A stretch of 22,436 bases of DNA from DASQFD01 sp035633255 (GTDB lineage Bacteria; Actinomycetota; Actinomycetes; Actinomycetales; Dermatophilaceae). The notes beneath the pieces are model-generated. The model did no database searches and was not told the DNA's origin. It saw only the letters and a list, made by a program, of their open reading frames with translations. This document shows positions 1 to 8,128 of this stretch, one piece after another. The stretch lies in the NCBI GenBank assembly GCA_035633255.1, contig DASQFD010000132.1:1-22436 (forward strand), written 5' to 3'. The translations under genes and the position numbers were made by a program. Numbering within the stretch: the first letter of the stretch is position 1; every line of letters starts with the position of its first letter.

Positions 1-28
1 GGGTGGCACGCCTGGACGCACCGGCGCG

Positions 29-808
29 TCAGCGGGCCGGGACCCAGCCGGCGAGGGCGGCGACGCCCGCGTTGGTCGCCTCGGCCAGCGCCACGTCGGC
101 GGCCCGCGCCAGCGAGCGGAGTATGCCGTCCCGCGCCTCCCGGGTGACCGCGTCCACCGCGTCGTGCGGCCCCTCCAGACCGGCGCGGGCCGCGGTGCCC
201 ACGGCGCCCGCGAGCCGCACCGCCTCGAGCACGCGCGGGGCCAGCCGCGACGGCAGCGCCCACTCCGCGGCGGTGGGGTGGCCGGCCGAGGCATGGGCGG
301 ACCGGGCGTCGAAGGGCGTCCCGCCGACCCGCTCCAGCGCCGCCGTCGACCGGCCGACCTCCTGAAGGAGCCCGCGCGCCGCCGCCCGGGCGTCGAGCGC
401 CTCGACCCGGTGGCGGGGGACCGGGTCCGCCGAGTGGGCACCGAGGTCGAGCACGGTGACGCGGTCCAGCGTCCCGGCTGGTCGGGAGCCTCCCGGTCCG
501 TGCACCGTCAGCGTCGGCACCAGGACCGCGCCCAGCGCCGGGGCGAGCAGGCACTCGCCGGCGGCCACGACGGCATACCGGGTCTCCCGCGAGGCACCCG
601 GCACGGCGGTGAGGTCACCGCTGGCGGGCAGGGCGACGAGGACCGCGCGCTCACCCAGCTCGTGCCACAGCGCGAGCCGCGCGACCACGCCGGAGGCCGG
701 CTCGGCGTCCGGGAGCGCCCGGGCGACCGCGGTCGCCAGCGGCTCGCCGGCCGCCCAGGCGCCGGTCACCCACAGGGCGAGTCGGACGCTCGCGGGCAGC
801 TCGGGCAC
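29..808 (-). CDS. Conserved-looking actinobacterial protein of unknown function
   Basis: I do not recognise a family. The 259-residue product is Ala-, Leu- and Arg-rich and looks soluble. I see no signal peptide, convincing membrane segment or catalytic motif. The first half reads like an alpha/beta fold with short hydrophobic strands (WVTGAW, AVLVALPA, VTVLDLG), and the C-terminal third is helical. The GTG start is chosen because the codons upstream offer no ATG in frame and because a TACGAT -10 element lies exactly 6 nt before it, the leaderless spacing used throughout this window. The gene is divergent from the ABC ATPase gene, with only 39 bp between the starts, so the two may be co-regulated. 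Two copies of the GTATGCCG octamer lie inside it, one using the very rare Ile codon ATA. Coding is well supported by the long open frame; the function is open. Confidence 0.75.
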   Translation of the reverse strand: MPELPASVRLALWVTGAWAAGEPLATAVARALPDAEPASGVVARLALWHELGERAVLVALPASGDLTAVPGASRETRYAVVAAGECLLAPALGAVLVPTLTVHGPGGSRPAGTLDRVTVLDLGAHSADPVPRHRVEALDARAAARGLLQEVGRSTAALERVGGTPFDARSAHASAGHPTAAEWALPSRLAPRVLEAVRLAGAVGTAARAGLEGPHDAVDAVTREARDGILRSLARAADVALAEATNAGVAALAGWVPAR

Positions 809-814
809 CGGCTC

Positions 815-820
815 ATCGTA
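815..820 (-). promoter_or_regulatory. Leaderless -10 element for the gene at 29-808
   Basis: TACGAT on the minus strand, 6 nt before the GTG start at 808. This fits the TANNNT consensus and would place the first transcribed base at the start codon. Confidence 0.5.
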
Positions 821-834
821 GGAGCCGCGCCGAC

Positions 835-840
835 TAGGGT
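835..840 (+). promoter_or_regulatory. Leaderless -10 element for the ABC ATPase gene
   Basis: TAGGGT, 7 nt before the ATG at 848, with no Shine-Dalgarno sequence between. It is the same element found at several other gene starts in the window. Confidence 0.6.
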
Positions 841-847
841 CGGGACC

Positions 848-1630
<783 letters not shown>

Positions 1631-1678
1631 GCGCGGAGCGCAACCACAGGTGGCAGGGTAGGGGCCATCCGGGTAGGA

Positions 1679-1694
1679 GCCCCGCTAACGGGGC
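1679..1694. terminator. Short GC hairpin between the ABC gene and nfeD-like gene
   Basis: GCCCCG-CTAA-CGGGGC forms a perfect 6-bp stem with a 4-nt loop in the 133-bp gap. It has no T-tract, so it may be a weak terminator or a leader structure for the next operon. Nothing else is evident in this gap. Confidence 0.35.
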
Positions 1695-1763
1695 GGTGCC
1701 GACCCGGGGAAGGACCTCGGGCGGGGCGCCCGCACGGGACGGGTCGCAACGGGGAGGTGCGCG

Positions 1764-2243
1764 GTGGACTGGCTGACCGACAACGCCTGGCTGGCGTGGG
1801 TGGGCGTGGCCCTCGTCCTCGCGGCGGTGGAGGCCGCCACGGTGGACCTGGTCTTCCTCATGCTCTGCGGCGGCGCCTTCGCCGGGGCCTTCGCCGCCGC
1901 GCTGGGGGTGCCCTTCGTCGGGCAGGTGGCCATCGCCATCGCCGTCGCCGTCCTGCTGCTCGCCCTGGTCCGCCCGCTGATGCGGCGGCGGTTCCTCCAG
2001 GGGGACGCGCACCGCAGCATCGGCGCCTCCAGCCTCGTCGGCCGGCAGGCCCGCGTCATCCAGGCCGTCACGGCCGTCGACGGCCGGGTCAAGCTGGGCG
2101 GCGAGACGTGGTCGGCCCGCACCACCGAGGGCGGCCCGACGTGCCGGCCCGGTGACGAGGTGCGCGTGGTGGCCATCGACGGCGCCACGGCGATCGTCAC
2201 CCCCGTCCCCCTGACCACCGAACCGACTCCCTCGGAGCAGTGA
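1764..2243 (+). CDS. NfeD-like membrane protein
   Basis: The 159-residue protein has two to three hydrophobic segments in the first ~75 residues (LAWVGVALVLAAVEA, then LMLCGGAFAGAFAAAL, then a long AIAIAVAVLLLALV stretch). A C-terminal soluble OB-fold-like domain follows (about 85-150, VGRQARVIQAV...GEVRVVAIDGATAIV style). This is the architecture of short NfeD proteins, which partner with SPFH/stomatin proteins in membrane microdomains. The GTG start is supported by a GGGGAGG ribosome binding site 6 nt upstream. The stop codon overlaps the ATG of the SPFH gene (TGATG), so the pair is translationally coupled. The partner gene strongly supports the assignment. Confidence 0.88.
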   Translation: MDWLTDNAWLAWVGVALVLAAVEAATVDLVFLMLCGGAFAGAFAAALGVPFVGQVAIAIAVAVLLLALVRPLMRRRFLQGDAHRSIGASSLVGRQARVIQAVTAVDGRVKLGGETWSARTTEGGPTCRPGDEVRVVAIDGATAIVTPVPLTTEPTPSEQ

Positions 2244-3433
2244 TGGAAACCTCCACCGTGATCCAGCTCATCGTCCTCGTCCTGCTGCTCCTCTTCGTCG
2301 TCATCGTCCTCGTGCGGACGGTGCGGATCGTGGCGCAGCAGACCGCCCTGATCATCGAGCGGCTCGGCCGTTACTCGCGCACGCTGGAGGGCGGCCTGCA
2401 CTTCCTCGTCCCCTTCGTCGACAAGGTGCGCGCCACCGTCGACCTGCGCGAGCAGGTCGTCTCCTTCCCGCCACAGCCGGTGATCACCAGCGACAACCTC
2501 GTCGTCAACATCGACACCGTCATCTACTACTCCGTCATCGACGCCAAGTCCGCCGTCTACGAGATCGCCAACTTCATCCAGGGCATCGAGCAGCTGACGG
2601 TGACCACGCTCCGCAACGTCATCGGCTCCCTCGACCTGGAGCAGACCCTGACCAGCCGCGACCAGATCAACGCCCAGCTCCGCGGGGTGCTCGACGAGGC
2701 GACCGGGAAGTGGGGCATCCGCGTCAACCGCGTGGAGCTCAAGGCGATCGACCCGCCGACGTCCGTCCAGGAGTCGATGGAGAAGCAGATGAAGGCCGAG
2801 CGCGAGCGGCGCGCCCAGATCCTGTATGCCGAGGGCACCAAGCAGTCGGCCATCCTCACCGCCGAGGGCGAGAAGCAGAGCCAGATCCTGCGGGCCGAGG
2901 GTTCCGCCCAGGCCCGGATCCTCGAGGCGCAGGGGCAGGCCCGGGCGATCCAGCAGGTCTTCGACGCCATCCACCGGGGCCGGCCGACCCAGAAGCTGCT
3001 CGCCTACCAGTACCTCCAGGTGCTGCCGCAGATCGCCCGCGGAGACGCCAACAAGATGTGGATCATCCCCAGCGAGCTCACCGACGCCCTCAAGGGGATC
3101 GGCGGCATGCTCGGCGGCGACGGCAACCGCAGTGGCGGCACCGGGGTGGACAGCGAGGACGACTCGTGGCTGGAGTCCTCCCCGCCCCTGGAGAACGCCT
3201 TCGACCAGACCACGCTCGAGGACCCGGAGAAGGCGCTCGCCGAGGCCCGGGGCCTTGCCAGCCTCGCCAGCCGGGAGGCCGAGGAGCACGCCCAGCCGGT
3301 CGGTCGGGTGCAGCCGCCCATCGGCCGGCCCGCCGACGCGGTGCCCGAGCCGCAGCCCCCCGTGGCGCCGGGGCCGCCCCCGCTCGCACCGCCCGGGATG
3401 CCCAGCGCCGAGCCGCCGCCTCCGCCGGCCTGA
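2243..3433 (+). CDS. SPFH domain / stomatin-like (band 7) membrane protein
   Basis: The 396-residue protein begins with one N-terminal membrane segment (about 6-27, ending VRTVRIV). The SPFH/band 7 domain follows (about 30-190: QQTALIIERLGRYSRTLE, GLHFLVPFVDKV, VDLREQ). Next comes a long charged coiled coil with repeated AEGEKQSQILRAEG-type units (about 180-240), a conserved LLAYQYLQVLPQ stretch, and a low-complexity Pro/Ala/Glu-rich tail (about 355-396). Such proteins oligomerise on the inner face of the membrane and scaffold protein complexes. ATG at 2243 overlaps the nfeD-like stop and has GGAG 5 nt upstream; GTG at 2240 is an alternative one codon earlier. The proline-rich tail is longer than in minimal stomatins. 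Confidence 0.92.
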   Translation: METSTVIQLIVLVLLLLFVVIVLVRTVRIVAQQTALIIERLGRYSRTLEGGLHFLVPFVDKVRATVDLREQVVSFPPQPVITSDNLVVNIDTVIYYSVIDAKSAVYEIANFIQGIEQLTVTTLRNVIGSLDLEQTLTSRDQINAQLRGVLDEATGKWGIRVNRVELKAIDPPTSVQESMEKQMKAERERRAQILYAEGTKQSAILTAEGEKQSQILRAEGSAQARILEAQGQARAIQQVFDAIHRGRPTQKLLAYQYLQVLPQIARGDANKMWIIPSELTDALKGIGGMLGGDGNRSGGTGVDSEDDSWLESSPPLENAFDQTTLEDPEKALAEARGLASLASREAEEHAQPVGRVQPPIGRPADAVPEPQPPVAPGPPPLAPPGMPSAEPPPPPA

Positions 3434-3451
3434 CCGGCCCGCCCACCCGAC

Positions 3452-3457
3452 TAGGGT
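3452..3457 (+). promoter_or_regulatory. Leaderless -10 element for the TSUP permease gene
   Basis: TAGGGT, 6 nt before the GTG at 3464. It gives the permease its own promoter despite lying only 30 bp after the SPFH gene. Confidence 0.6.
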
Positions 3458-3463
3458 GGCGCG

Positions 3464-4237
3464 GTGTCGCTCGCCGAGGCCCTCGCCGTCATCCTCGCCG
3501 GGGTGGGCGCCGGCACGATCAACACCATCGTCGGGTCCGGCACGCTGATCACCTTCCCCACGCTGCTGCTCATCGGCGTGCCCCCGGTGAGCGCCAACAT
3601 CTCCAACAACATCGGACTCGTGCCCGGCAGCCTCACCGGCAGCATCGGCTACCGCCGCGAGCTGGTGGGAGCCAGGCCGACCCTCGCCCGCCTCGTGCCG
3701 GCCTCGTTCCTCGGCGGGGTCACCGGGGCGCTGCTGCTCCTCGTCCTGGACCCGGAGCTGTTCCGGGCGATCGTGCCGCTGCTCGTGCTCACCGGGGTCG
3801 TCCTCGTCCTGGTCGGCCCGCGGGTCAACGCGTGGGCGGCCCGCCGCCGCACCGAGCGGACGGGGTCCCACGCGGCGCACCAGCGGGCCATGCAGGCCGG
3901 CGTGCTCGGCGCCGGGGTCTACGGGGGCTACTTCGGCGCGGCGCAGGGAGTCATCCTCATGGGGGTGATGGGCGCGCTCTCGAGCGAGCCGCTGCAACGG
4001 CTCAACGGCTACAAGAACGTCCTCGCGACGGTCGTCAACGCGGTCGCGGCCCTGGTCTTCGTGCTCGTCGCGCCCGACCTGATCGACTGGCTGGTCGCCC
4101 TGCTCATCGCGATCGGCTCCATCATCGGCGGGGTGCTCGGCTCGACGGTCGGCCGGCGGCTCAGCCCGACGGCGCTGCGCGCCGTGGTCACCGTCGTCGG
4201 CGTCGTGGCCATCGTCCGCCTGGTCGGGTCGGGCTGA
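3464..4237 (+). CDS. Sulfite exporter TauE/SafE (TSUP) family membrane protein
   Basis: A 257-residue integral membrane protein with about eight hydrophobic segments arranged as two similar halves around a charged central loop (about 124-145, rich in Arg/His). N-terminal AGVGAGTINTIVGSGTLITFPTLL-like residues and the later GVYGGYFGAAQGVILM region are the paired conserved motifs of the TSUP (TauE/SafE, PF01925) family. Members export or import small sulfur-containing or organic anions. The substrate cannot be read from the sequence, and no sulfur metabolism gene is adjacent. The GTG start is set by the TAGGGT element 6 nt upstream. The gene is followed after 19 bp by the RNA methyltransferase gene. 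Confidence 0.88.
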   Translation: MSLAEALAVILAGVGAGTINTIVGSGTLITFPTLLLIGVPPVSANISNNIGLVPGSLTGSIGYRRELVGARPTLARLVPASFLGGVTGALLLLVLDPELFRAIVPLLVLTGVVLVLVGPRVNAWAARRRTERTGSHAAHQRAMQAGVLGAGVYGGYFGAAQGVILMGVMGALSSEPLQRLNGYKNVLATVVNAVAALVFVLVAPDLIDWLVALLIAIGSIIGGVLGSTVGRRLSPTALRAVVTVVGVVAIVRLVGSG

Positions 4238-4256
4238 GGGCGCAGGACGCCACCGC

Positions 4257-5072
4257 GTGCCCATCCGGATCGAGCACCCCGACGACCCCCGGGTCCGGGA
4301 CTACGTCGCCCTCACCGATGTCGCCCTGCGCCGCCGCACCGAGCCGGAGCAGGGCCTCTACGTCGCCGAGTCCGAGAAGGTGATCCGCCGGGCGCTCGCC
4401 GCCGGCCACCGCCCGCGGTCGCTCCTCCTCGCCCCGCGCTGGCTCACCGACCTCGCCGACCTCGTCGAGCGGTTGGAGGCCGGCGGCATACCGGTCCTCG
4501 TCGGTGCGCACGACGTCCTCGAGGCGCTCACCGGCTTCCACCTGCACCGGGGCGCGCTCGCGGCGATGGAGCGGCCGGCGCTGCCGGCGCTCGCCGACGT
4601 CCTGGCGGGGGCGCGCCGGGTGCTGGTGCTCGAGGACGTCGTGGACCACACCAACGTCGGTGCCGTGTTCCGCTCCGCGGCGGCGCTGGGGGTGGACGCC
4701 GTCCTGGTGACCCCGCGCTGCGCCGACCCGCTCTACCGCCGCGCCGTGCGCGTGTCGATGGGCACGGTCTTCCAGGTCCCGTGGACGCGCGTGGAGCCGT
4801 GGCCGGCCGGGGTGGCCCGGCTGCGGGACGCCGGCTTCACGGTCGCGGCCCTGGCGCTCGCCGAGGAGGCGGTGCCGCTGGACGTGCTCGCCGCGGACCC
4901 GCCGGAGCGGCTGGCCCTGGTGCTCGGCACCGAGGGCGACGGCCTGCGTCGTGGCACGCTCGCCGCGGTCGACCTGGTCGTGACCATCCCCATGGCCGGT
5001 GCCGTGGACTCCCTCAACGTGGCGGCCGCGGGCGCGGTGGCGGCGTGGGCGCTGCGTCGGTCGCCCACCTGA
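4257..5072 (+). CDS. SpoU/TrmH-family RNA 2'-O-ribose methyltransferase
   Basis: The 271-residue protein has a substrate-recognition N-terminal half followed by a SPOUT knot domain (about 120-270). SPOUT motif 1 lies in VDHTNVGAVFRSAAALG, with N133 and R139 as the expected catalytic and conserved positions. Motif 2 is LVLGTEGDGL and motif 3 is IPMAGAVDSLNVAAAGAVAAWAL, which form the S-adenosylmethionine-binding knot. The family 2'-O-methylates rRNA or tRNA; which RNA is not predictable here. GTG is the start that keeps the full N-terminal domain, with an AGGA-like site upstream. The stop codon lies within the first copy of a 17-bp tandem repeat (5062-5112). A CGGCATAC octamer inside the gene uses Ile codon ATA. 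Confidence 0.9.
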   Translation: MPIRIEHPDDPRVRDYVALTDVALRRRTEPEQGLYVAESEKVIRRALAAGHRPRSLLLAPRWLTDLADLVERLEAGGIPVLVGAHDVLEALTGFHLHRGALAAMERPALPALADVLAGARRVLVLEDVVDHTNVGAVFRSAAALGVDAVLVTPRCADPLYRRAVRVSMGTVFQVPWTRVEPWPAGVARLRDAGFTVAALALAEEAVPLDVLAADPPERLALVLGTEGDGLRRGTLAAVDLVVTIPMAGAVDSLNVAAAGAVAAWALRRSPT

Positions 5073-5112
5073 GCCGGCCGCCCACCTGAGCCGGCCGCCC
5101 ACCTGAGCGGGC
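5062..5112. repeat. 17-bp tandem repeat, three copies
   Basis: Unit CGCCCACCTGAGCCGGC starts at 5062, 5079 and 5096; the last copy diverges near its end. The methyltransferase stop codon is in the first copy. The array fills most of the gap between two convergent genes. Confidence 0.85.
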
Positions 5113-5131
5113 GCGCCTGGGCCGGGCCCGG

Positions 5132-5512
5132 TCAGCGGACGAAGGCGTCGAGGAGCGCCTCGAGCTCGGCGTGCGGGTCGGTCGTCGTGCCGCCGTGCAC
5201 CGGACCCGGCTGCACCACCGTGCTGCGGGGCGCCGACACCCACCCGAACCGCCTGCCGGCGTTCGCCAGCGCGGGGCGCCCGCCGCCGGCCACGCCCGCG
5301 CACACGTCGGCGATGACGGCGAGGGAGTCCCGCACCGCCTCGAGGTCGAGCCCCGGGTCGAGGGCGCGGAGCCTGCCCTCCTCGAGGTGGCTGCCGACCA
5401 CGAGCACCTCGGCCGCCTGGCAGAACAGGACCACACCGACGTTGAGGCACTCGCCCCGGTCCACCCGGGGCACGCAGCGCAGGACCACGTACTGGTAGGG
5501 CTGGGTGCTCAC
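5132..5512 (-). CDS. DUF3037 domain protein, partner of HipA-like kinase
   Basis: The 126-residue soluble protein opens with YQYVVLRCVPRVDRGECLNVGVVLF, the characteristic start of the DUF3037 family. The rest is an alpha/beta domain with a glycine-rich middle and an acidic helical C-terminus (AELEALLDAF). The biochemical function of DUF3037 is not known to me. The GTG start overlaps the stop codon of the HipA-like kinase gene by 4 bp (GTGA), so the two are translationally coupled and very probably act together. In this family it often neighbours HipA-like kinases, but no helix-turn-helix HipB-type repressor is present here. The family call rests on the N-terminal motif and the context. Confidence 0.82.
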   Translation of the reverse strand: MSTQPYQYVVLRCVPRVDRGECLNVGVVLFCQAAEVLVVGSHLEEGRLRALDPGLDLEAVRDSLAVIADVCAGVAGGGRPALANAGRRFGWVSAPRSTVVQPGPVHGGTTTDPHAELEALLDAFVR

Positions 5513-6273
5513 GCCGCACCTCCCAGCCAGGCGTCCGCCCGGTCCAGGCGGAGCGTGAGGTGCTCGACGTATGCCGTCCGCGCGGCCGCCTCGTCGGCGA
5601 CCCCGGGGGCGGTCTCGAGCCACTCCTCCGGCACCAGGTCGACGACCTCGGTGAGCAGCGCCGCGTCCACCTGTGGTGCCAGCCGCTCGTGGGCCTCCCG
5701 CGGGTCGCCGGACACGTCGGCCAGGACGTGGGTGGAGGCGTCGAAGGGCCGGCTCGCGAACCGGACCGGGTCCGGGCCCCGCGACGGCCACGCGTGGTGG
5801 AACCACAGCGCGGCGCCGTGGTCGATGGCGTGCACCTGCCGGTGCCAGAGCAGCAGGTTGGGGTTGGCCCAGGTGCGGTCGACGTTGGCGGTGAGGGCGT
5901 CGAGCCACAGGATCGCCGTCGCCTCCTCCCGGGCGGGGGGCCGCGAGCCGTCGTAGCCGAAGGCCCCGGGCAGGAAGTCGACGGCCAGGTTCGTCCCGGG
6001 GCTGGCGTGAAGCAGGTCCTGCACCTCCTCGTCCGCCTCGTAGCGGGCGATCGCCGAGGGCAGCTCGACGGTCGCCAGACGGGGGACCCGGATCCCCAGC
6101 CGGCGGGCCAGCTCGCCGACGACCACCTCCGCGACCAGCGCCTTGACCCCCTGGCCGGCGCCGCGGAACTTCACGACGTAGGTGCCGAGGTCGTCGGCCT
6201 CGACGATGCCCGGCAGCGACCCGCCCTCGCGCAGCGGCGTGACGTAGCGGACCGCCGTGAGGTGCTCGAGCAC
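5509..6273 (-). CDS. HipA-like (HipA_2) family kinase
   Basis: The 254-residue protein is about half the length of classical HipA toxins and lacks their N-terminal domain. Kinase features can be read in order: YVVKFRG with K35 as the likely ATP-contacting lysine, then TANVDRTWANPN with N130, D132 and N137 as the catalytic-loop residues, and AIDHG with D151 as the metal-binding aspartate. These match the HipA / PI3K-like fold, so ATP-dependent phosphorylation of a protein or small molecule is likely; the substrate is unknown. The GTG start has a TAGCGT element 6 nt upstream (leaderless). The gene heads a two-gene unit with DUF3037. A toxin role is possible but not shown, because there is no HipB-like DNA-binding antitoxin. 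Confidence 0.85.
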   Translation of the reverse strand: MLEHLTAVRYVTPLREGGSLPGIVEADDLGTYVVKFRGAGQGVKALVAEVVVGELARRLGIRVPRLATVELPSAIARYEADEEVQDLLHASPGTNLAVDFLPGAFGYDGSRPPAREEATAILWLDALTANVDRTWANPNLLLWHRQVHAIDHGAALWFHHAWPSRGPDPVRFASRPFDASTHVLADVSGDPREAHERLAPQVDAALLTEVVDLVPEEWLETAPGVADEAAARTAYVEHLTLRLDRADAWLGGAA

Positions 6274-6279
6274 GCGGAC

Positions 6280-6285
6280 ACGCTA
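6280..6285 (-). promoter_or_regulatory. Leaderless -10 element for the HipA-like/DUF3037 unit
   Basis: TAGCGT on the minus strand, 6 nt before the GTG at 6273. The intervening bases contain no ribosome binding site. Confidence 0.55.
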
Positions 6286-6340
6286 CCCGTCGGCCGGGCT
6301 CCGGCCCGGCCGCCTCCGCCCCGCACCGGCCGGCAGGCCC

Positions 6341-6346
6341 TAGGGT
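6341..6346 (+). promoter_or_regulatory. Probable -10 element for the Ser/Thr kinase gene
   Basis: TAGGGT, 36 nt before the ATG at 6383. Unlike its siblings it would give a short leader, and a GAGAAGGAG ribosome binding site lies at 6362-6370, so this transcript is probably leadered. Confidence 0.5.
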
Positions 6347-6382
6347 CGGGGGGAGCCCAGCGAGAAGGAGTGCCGCCCCACC

Positions 6383-7882
6383 ATGTCGCAGACGCCCCCG
6401 GACTCCGGAGCCGTCCGCCGCCTCGGCGGCCGCTACCGGCTGGACGGGCCGCTCGGCCGGGGCGGCATGGCCGTGGTCTGGCGGGCCACCGACGAGCTGC
6501 TCGGGCGCGAGGTCGCCGTGAAGACCCTCGACCTCACCGGCCCGGACAGCGAGAACGCCGGCGAGCGCTTCCGGCGCGAGGCGCGCGCCACCGCGGCGCT
6601 CAACCACCCGAACATCGTGACGGTCTACGACACCGGGGTGGAGGGGGAGACGGCATACCTGGTCATGGAGCTGCTCCCCGGGCCCACGCTCGCGCAGCGG
6701 CTCGCCGAGGGGCACCTGTTCCCGGTCCCCGCGGTGCGCGCCATCGGGGCCCAGGTGTGCGCGGCGCTGTCCGCGGCGCACGGGGCGGGCATCGTCCACC
6801 GGGACGTCAAGCCGGGCAACATCGCGTATGCCGCGGACGGCACCGTCAAGGTGCTGGACTTCGGGATCACCCAGATCCTCGACGAGGCGCTCGGGCACCA
6901 CCGGCTGACCATGACGAACACCGTCATCGGGACGGCGGAGTACCTCGCGCCGGAGCAGGCCTCGGGCGGTCGCGTCGACGAGCGCGCCGACCTCTACGCG
7001 CTCGGGTGCGTGCTGTTCGCCCTGCTCACCGGCGACCCGCCGTTCCGGGCGCCGGAGCCGGTCGCCGTCCTCATGGCCCACGCGACGAAGCCGGCCCCCG
7101 ACGTGCGGGACCGGCGCCCCGACACCCCGCCCGACCTCGCGGCCCTGGTCGCCGTGCTCCTCGCCAAGGACCCGGCCGACCGACCCGGCAGCGCCGCCGA
7201 GGTCGCCGAGCACCTGCGGGCGCGCACCGCCCCGGCGACGGAGGTGCTGGCCCCGCTCGCGGCCACGACGGCCGCGCCGGCTCCGGCCCCCGTGACCGAG
7301 CCGGTCGCCGCCGCGAGGGCCGAGGAGCGGCACGGGGCGCGGCGCTGGGTGCCCTGGCTGGTGCTGGCGCTGCTCGTGGCCGGCGTCACGGCATACCTGC
7401 TCACCCGTCCCGACGACGGCACCGGGGCGGGGACGAGCCCGCCGGCCACCAGCGCGCCGGTCACCACCGCGCCCAGCCCGACGACGGAGGCGAGCACTCC
7501 CACGTCCACGACCACGGTCACCCGCACCCAGACGCCGACGCAGTCGGCGAGCCCCACCACCACCGCCAGCAGCCCCACGCCCCCTGGTACGACCGCCGCC
7601 CAGGTGCTCGCCGCCGCGGACGCGTTCGGCCAGAGCGCCCAGGCGACGACCGCCTCCGGCGACCTGCGGGGGGGCGCGGCGCAGGCCGTCCCCCGGCACC
7701 TCGCCGACCTCCGCAAGGCCGTCGGGGACGCGGACCGGAAGGAGGCGACCGCGGCGCTGGAGCGGATCGACGCCGCACTCGCCGACGCCACGGCGGCAGG
7801 GGAGCTGAGCCGGGCCGGTGCCGAGGCGCTGGCCACGCCGTTCACGACGCTCCAGCGGGCGGTCTCCTCCTGGAACCCCTGA
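6383..7882 (+). CDS. Transmembrane eukaryotic-like Ser/Thr protein kinase (Pkn family)
   Basis: The 499-residue protein starts with a full kinase domain (about 18-285): glycine loop GRGGMAVV, K47 in VAVK, catalytic HRDVKPGN at 139-146 (D141), DFG with D159, a Thr-rich activation loop, and the APEQ motif. A Pro/Ala juxtamembrane linker follows, then one membrane segment (about 322-342) and an extracellular Thr/Ser/Pro-rich stretch (about 345-410). A small helical C-terminal domain (about 412-499, AQVLAAADAF...LQRAVSSW) completes it. There are no PASTA repeats, so it is not a PknB-type cell-wall sensor. The linker resembles a glycosylated cell-wall-spanning stalk. Three octamer motifs lie in this gene. 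The family is certain; the signal and targets are unknown. Confidence 0.93.
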   Translation: MSQTPPDSGAVRRLGGRYRLDGPLGRGGMAVVWRATDELLGREVAVKTLDLTGPDSENAGERFRREARATAALNHPNIVTVYDTGVEGETAYLVMELLPGPTLAQRLAEGHLFPVPAVRAIGAQVCAALSAAHGAGIVHRDVKPGNIAYAADGTVKVLDFGITQILDEALGHHRLTMTNTVIGTAEYLAPEQASGGRVDERADLYALGCVLFALLTGDPPFRAPEPVAVLMAHATKPAPDVRDRRPDTPPDLAALVAVLLAKDPADRPGSAAEVAEHLRARTAPATEVLAPLAATTAAPAPAPVTEPVAAARAEERHGARRWVPWLVLALLVAGVTAYLLTRPDDGTGAGTSPPATSAPVTTAPSPTTEASTPTSTTTVTRTQTPTQSASPTTTASSPTPPGTTAAQVLAAADAFGQSAQATTASGDLRGGAAQAVPRHLADLRKAVGDADRKEATAALERIDAALADATAAGELSRAGAEALATPFTTLQRAVSSWNP

Positions 7883-7886
7883 TCAA

Positions 7887-7901
7887 ACCGTGACGCACGG
7901 T
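7887..7901. terminator. Small hairpin after the Ser/Thr kinase gene
   Basis: ACCGTG-ACG-CACGGT is a 6-bp inverted repeat just after the kinase stop and before the convergent tRNA gene. It is followed by two decayed copies of a 20-bp unit (cacggt...acccctga at 7896-7913 and 7916-7933). The terminator role is tentative because there is no T-run. Confidence 0.35.
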
Positions 7902-7954
7902 CAGAACCCCTGAGGCACGGTTGGGACCCCTGACGACGAGGCCCTGCCGATCGG

Positions 7955-8039
7955 TGTCCGAGGGGGGACTTGAACCCCCACCCTCTATACGAGGACTAGC
8001 ACCTCAAGCTAGCGCGTCTGCCTATTCCGCCACCCGGAC
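7955..8039 (-). tRNA. tRNA-Leu, anticodon GAG
   Basis: On the minus strand the sequence folds as a class II tRNA of 85 nt. The acceptor stem GTCCGGG/CTCGGAC is 7 bp with one G-T pair. The anticodon stem CTAGC/GCTAG encloses loop TTGAGGT, giving anticodon GAG (reads CUC, a major Leu codon in GC-rich genomes). A long variable arm has a CCTC/GAGG stem, and the T-arm is GGGGG-TTCAAGT-CCCCC. The discriminator base is A and CCA is not encoded. It lies between the kinase gene and the divergently oriented M20 peptidase gene. Confidence 0.97.
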
Positions 8040-8116
8040 GAGGTGGACGCGGGCGGCGGGGCGCCTGCGTCAGCGGGGAACGATACACGCCCCCGGCCAC
8101 CCTCCCGAAATCCACC

Positions 8117-8122
8117 TAGGGT
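8117..8122 (+). promoter_or_regulatory. Leaderless -10 element for the M20 peptidase gene
   Basis: TAGGGT, 6 nt before the ATG at 8129, with no ribosome binding site. Confidence 0.6.
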
Positions 8123-8128
8123 GGCCGC

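Noticed and set aside
1685..4264. An 859-codon open frame on the minus strand opposite the NfeD, SPFH and TSUP genes
   Set aside because: It is a shadow frame caused by high GC. Its His/Asp/Gly/Arg-rich product has no domains, and the plus-strand genes have clear family motifs.
5132..6273. Classical HipBA toxin-antitoxin operon
   Set aside because: There is no HipB helix-turn-helix gene, the kinase is too short, and the partner is DUF3037.
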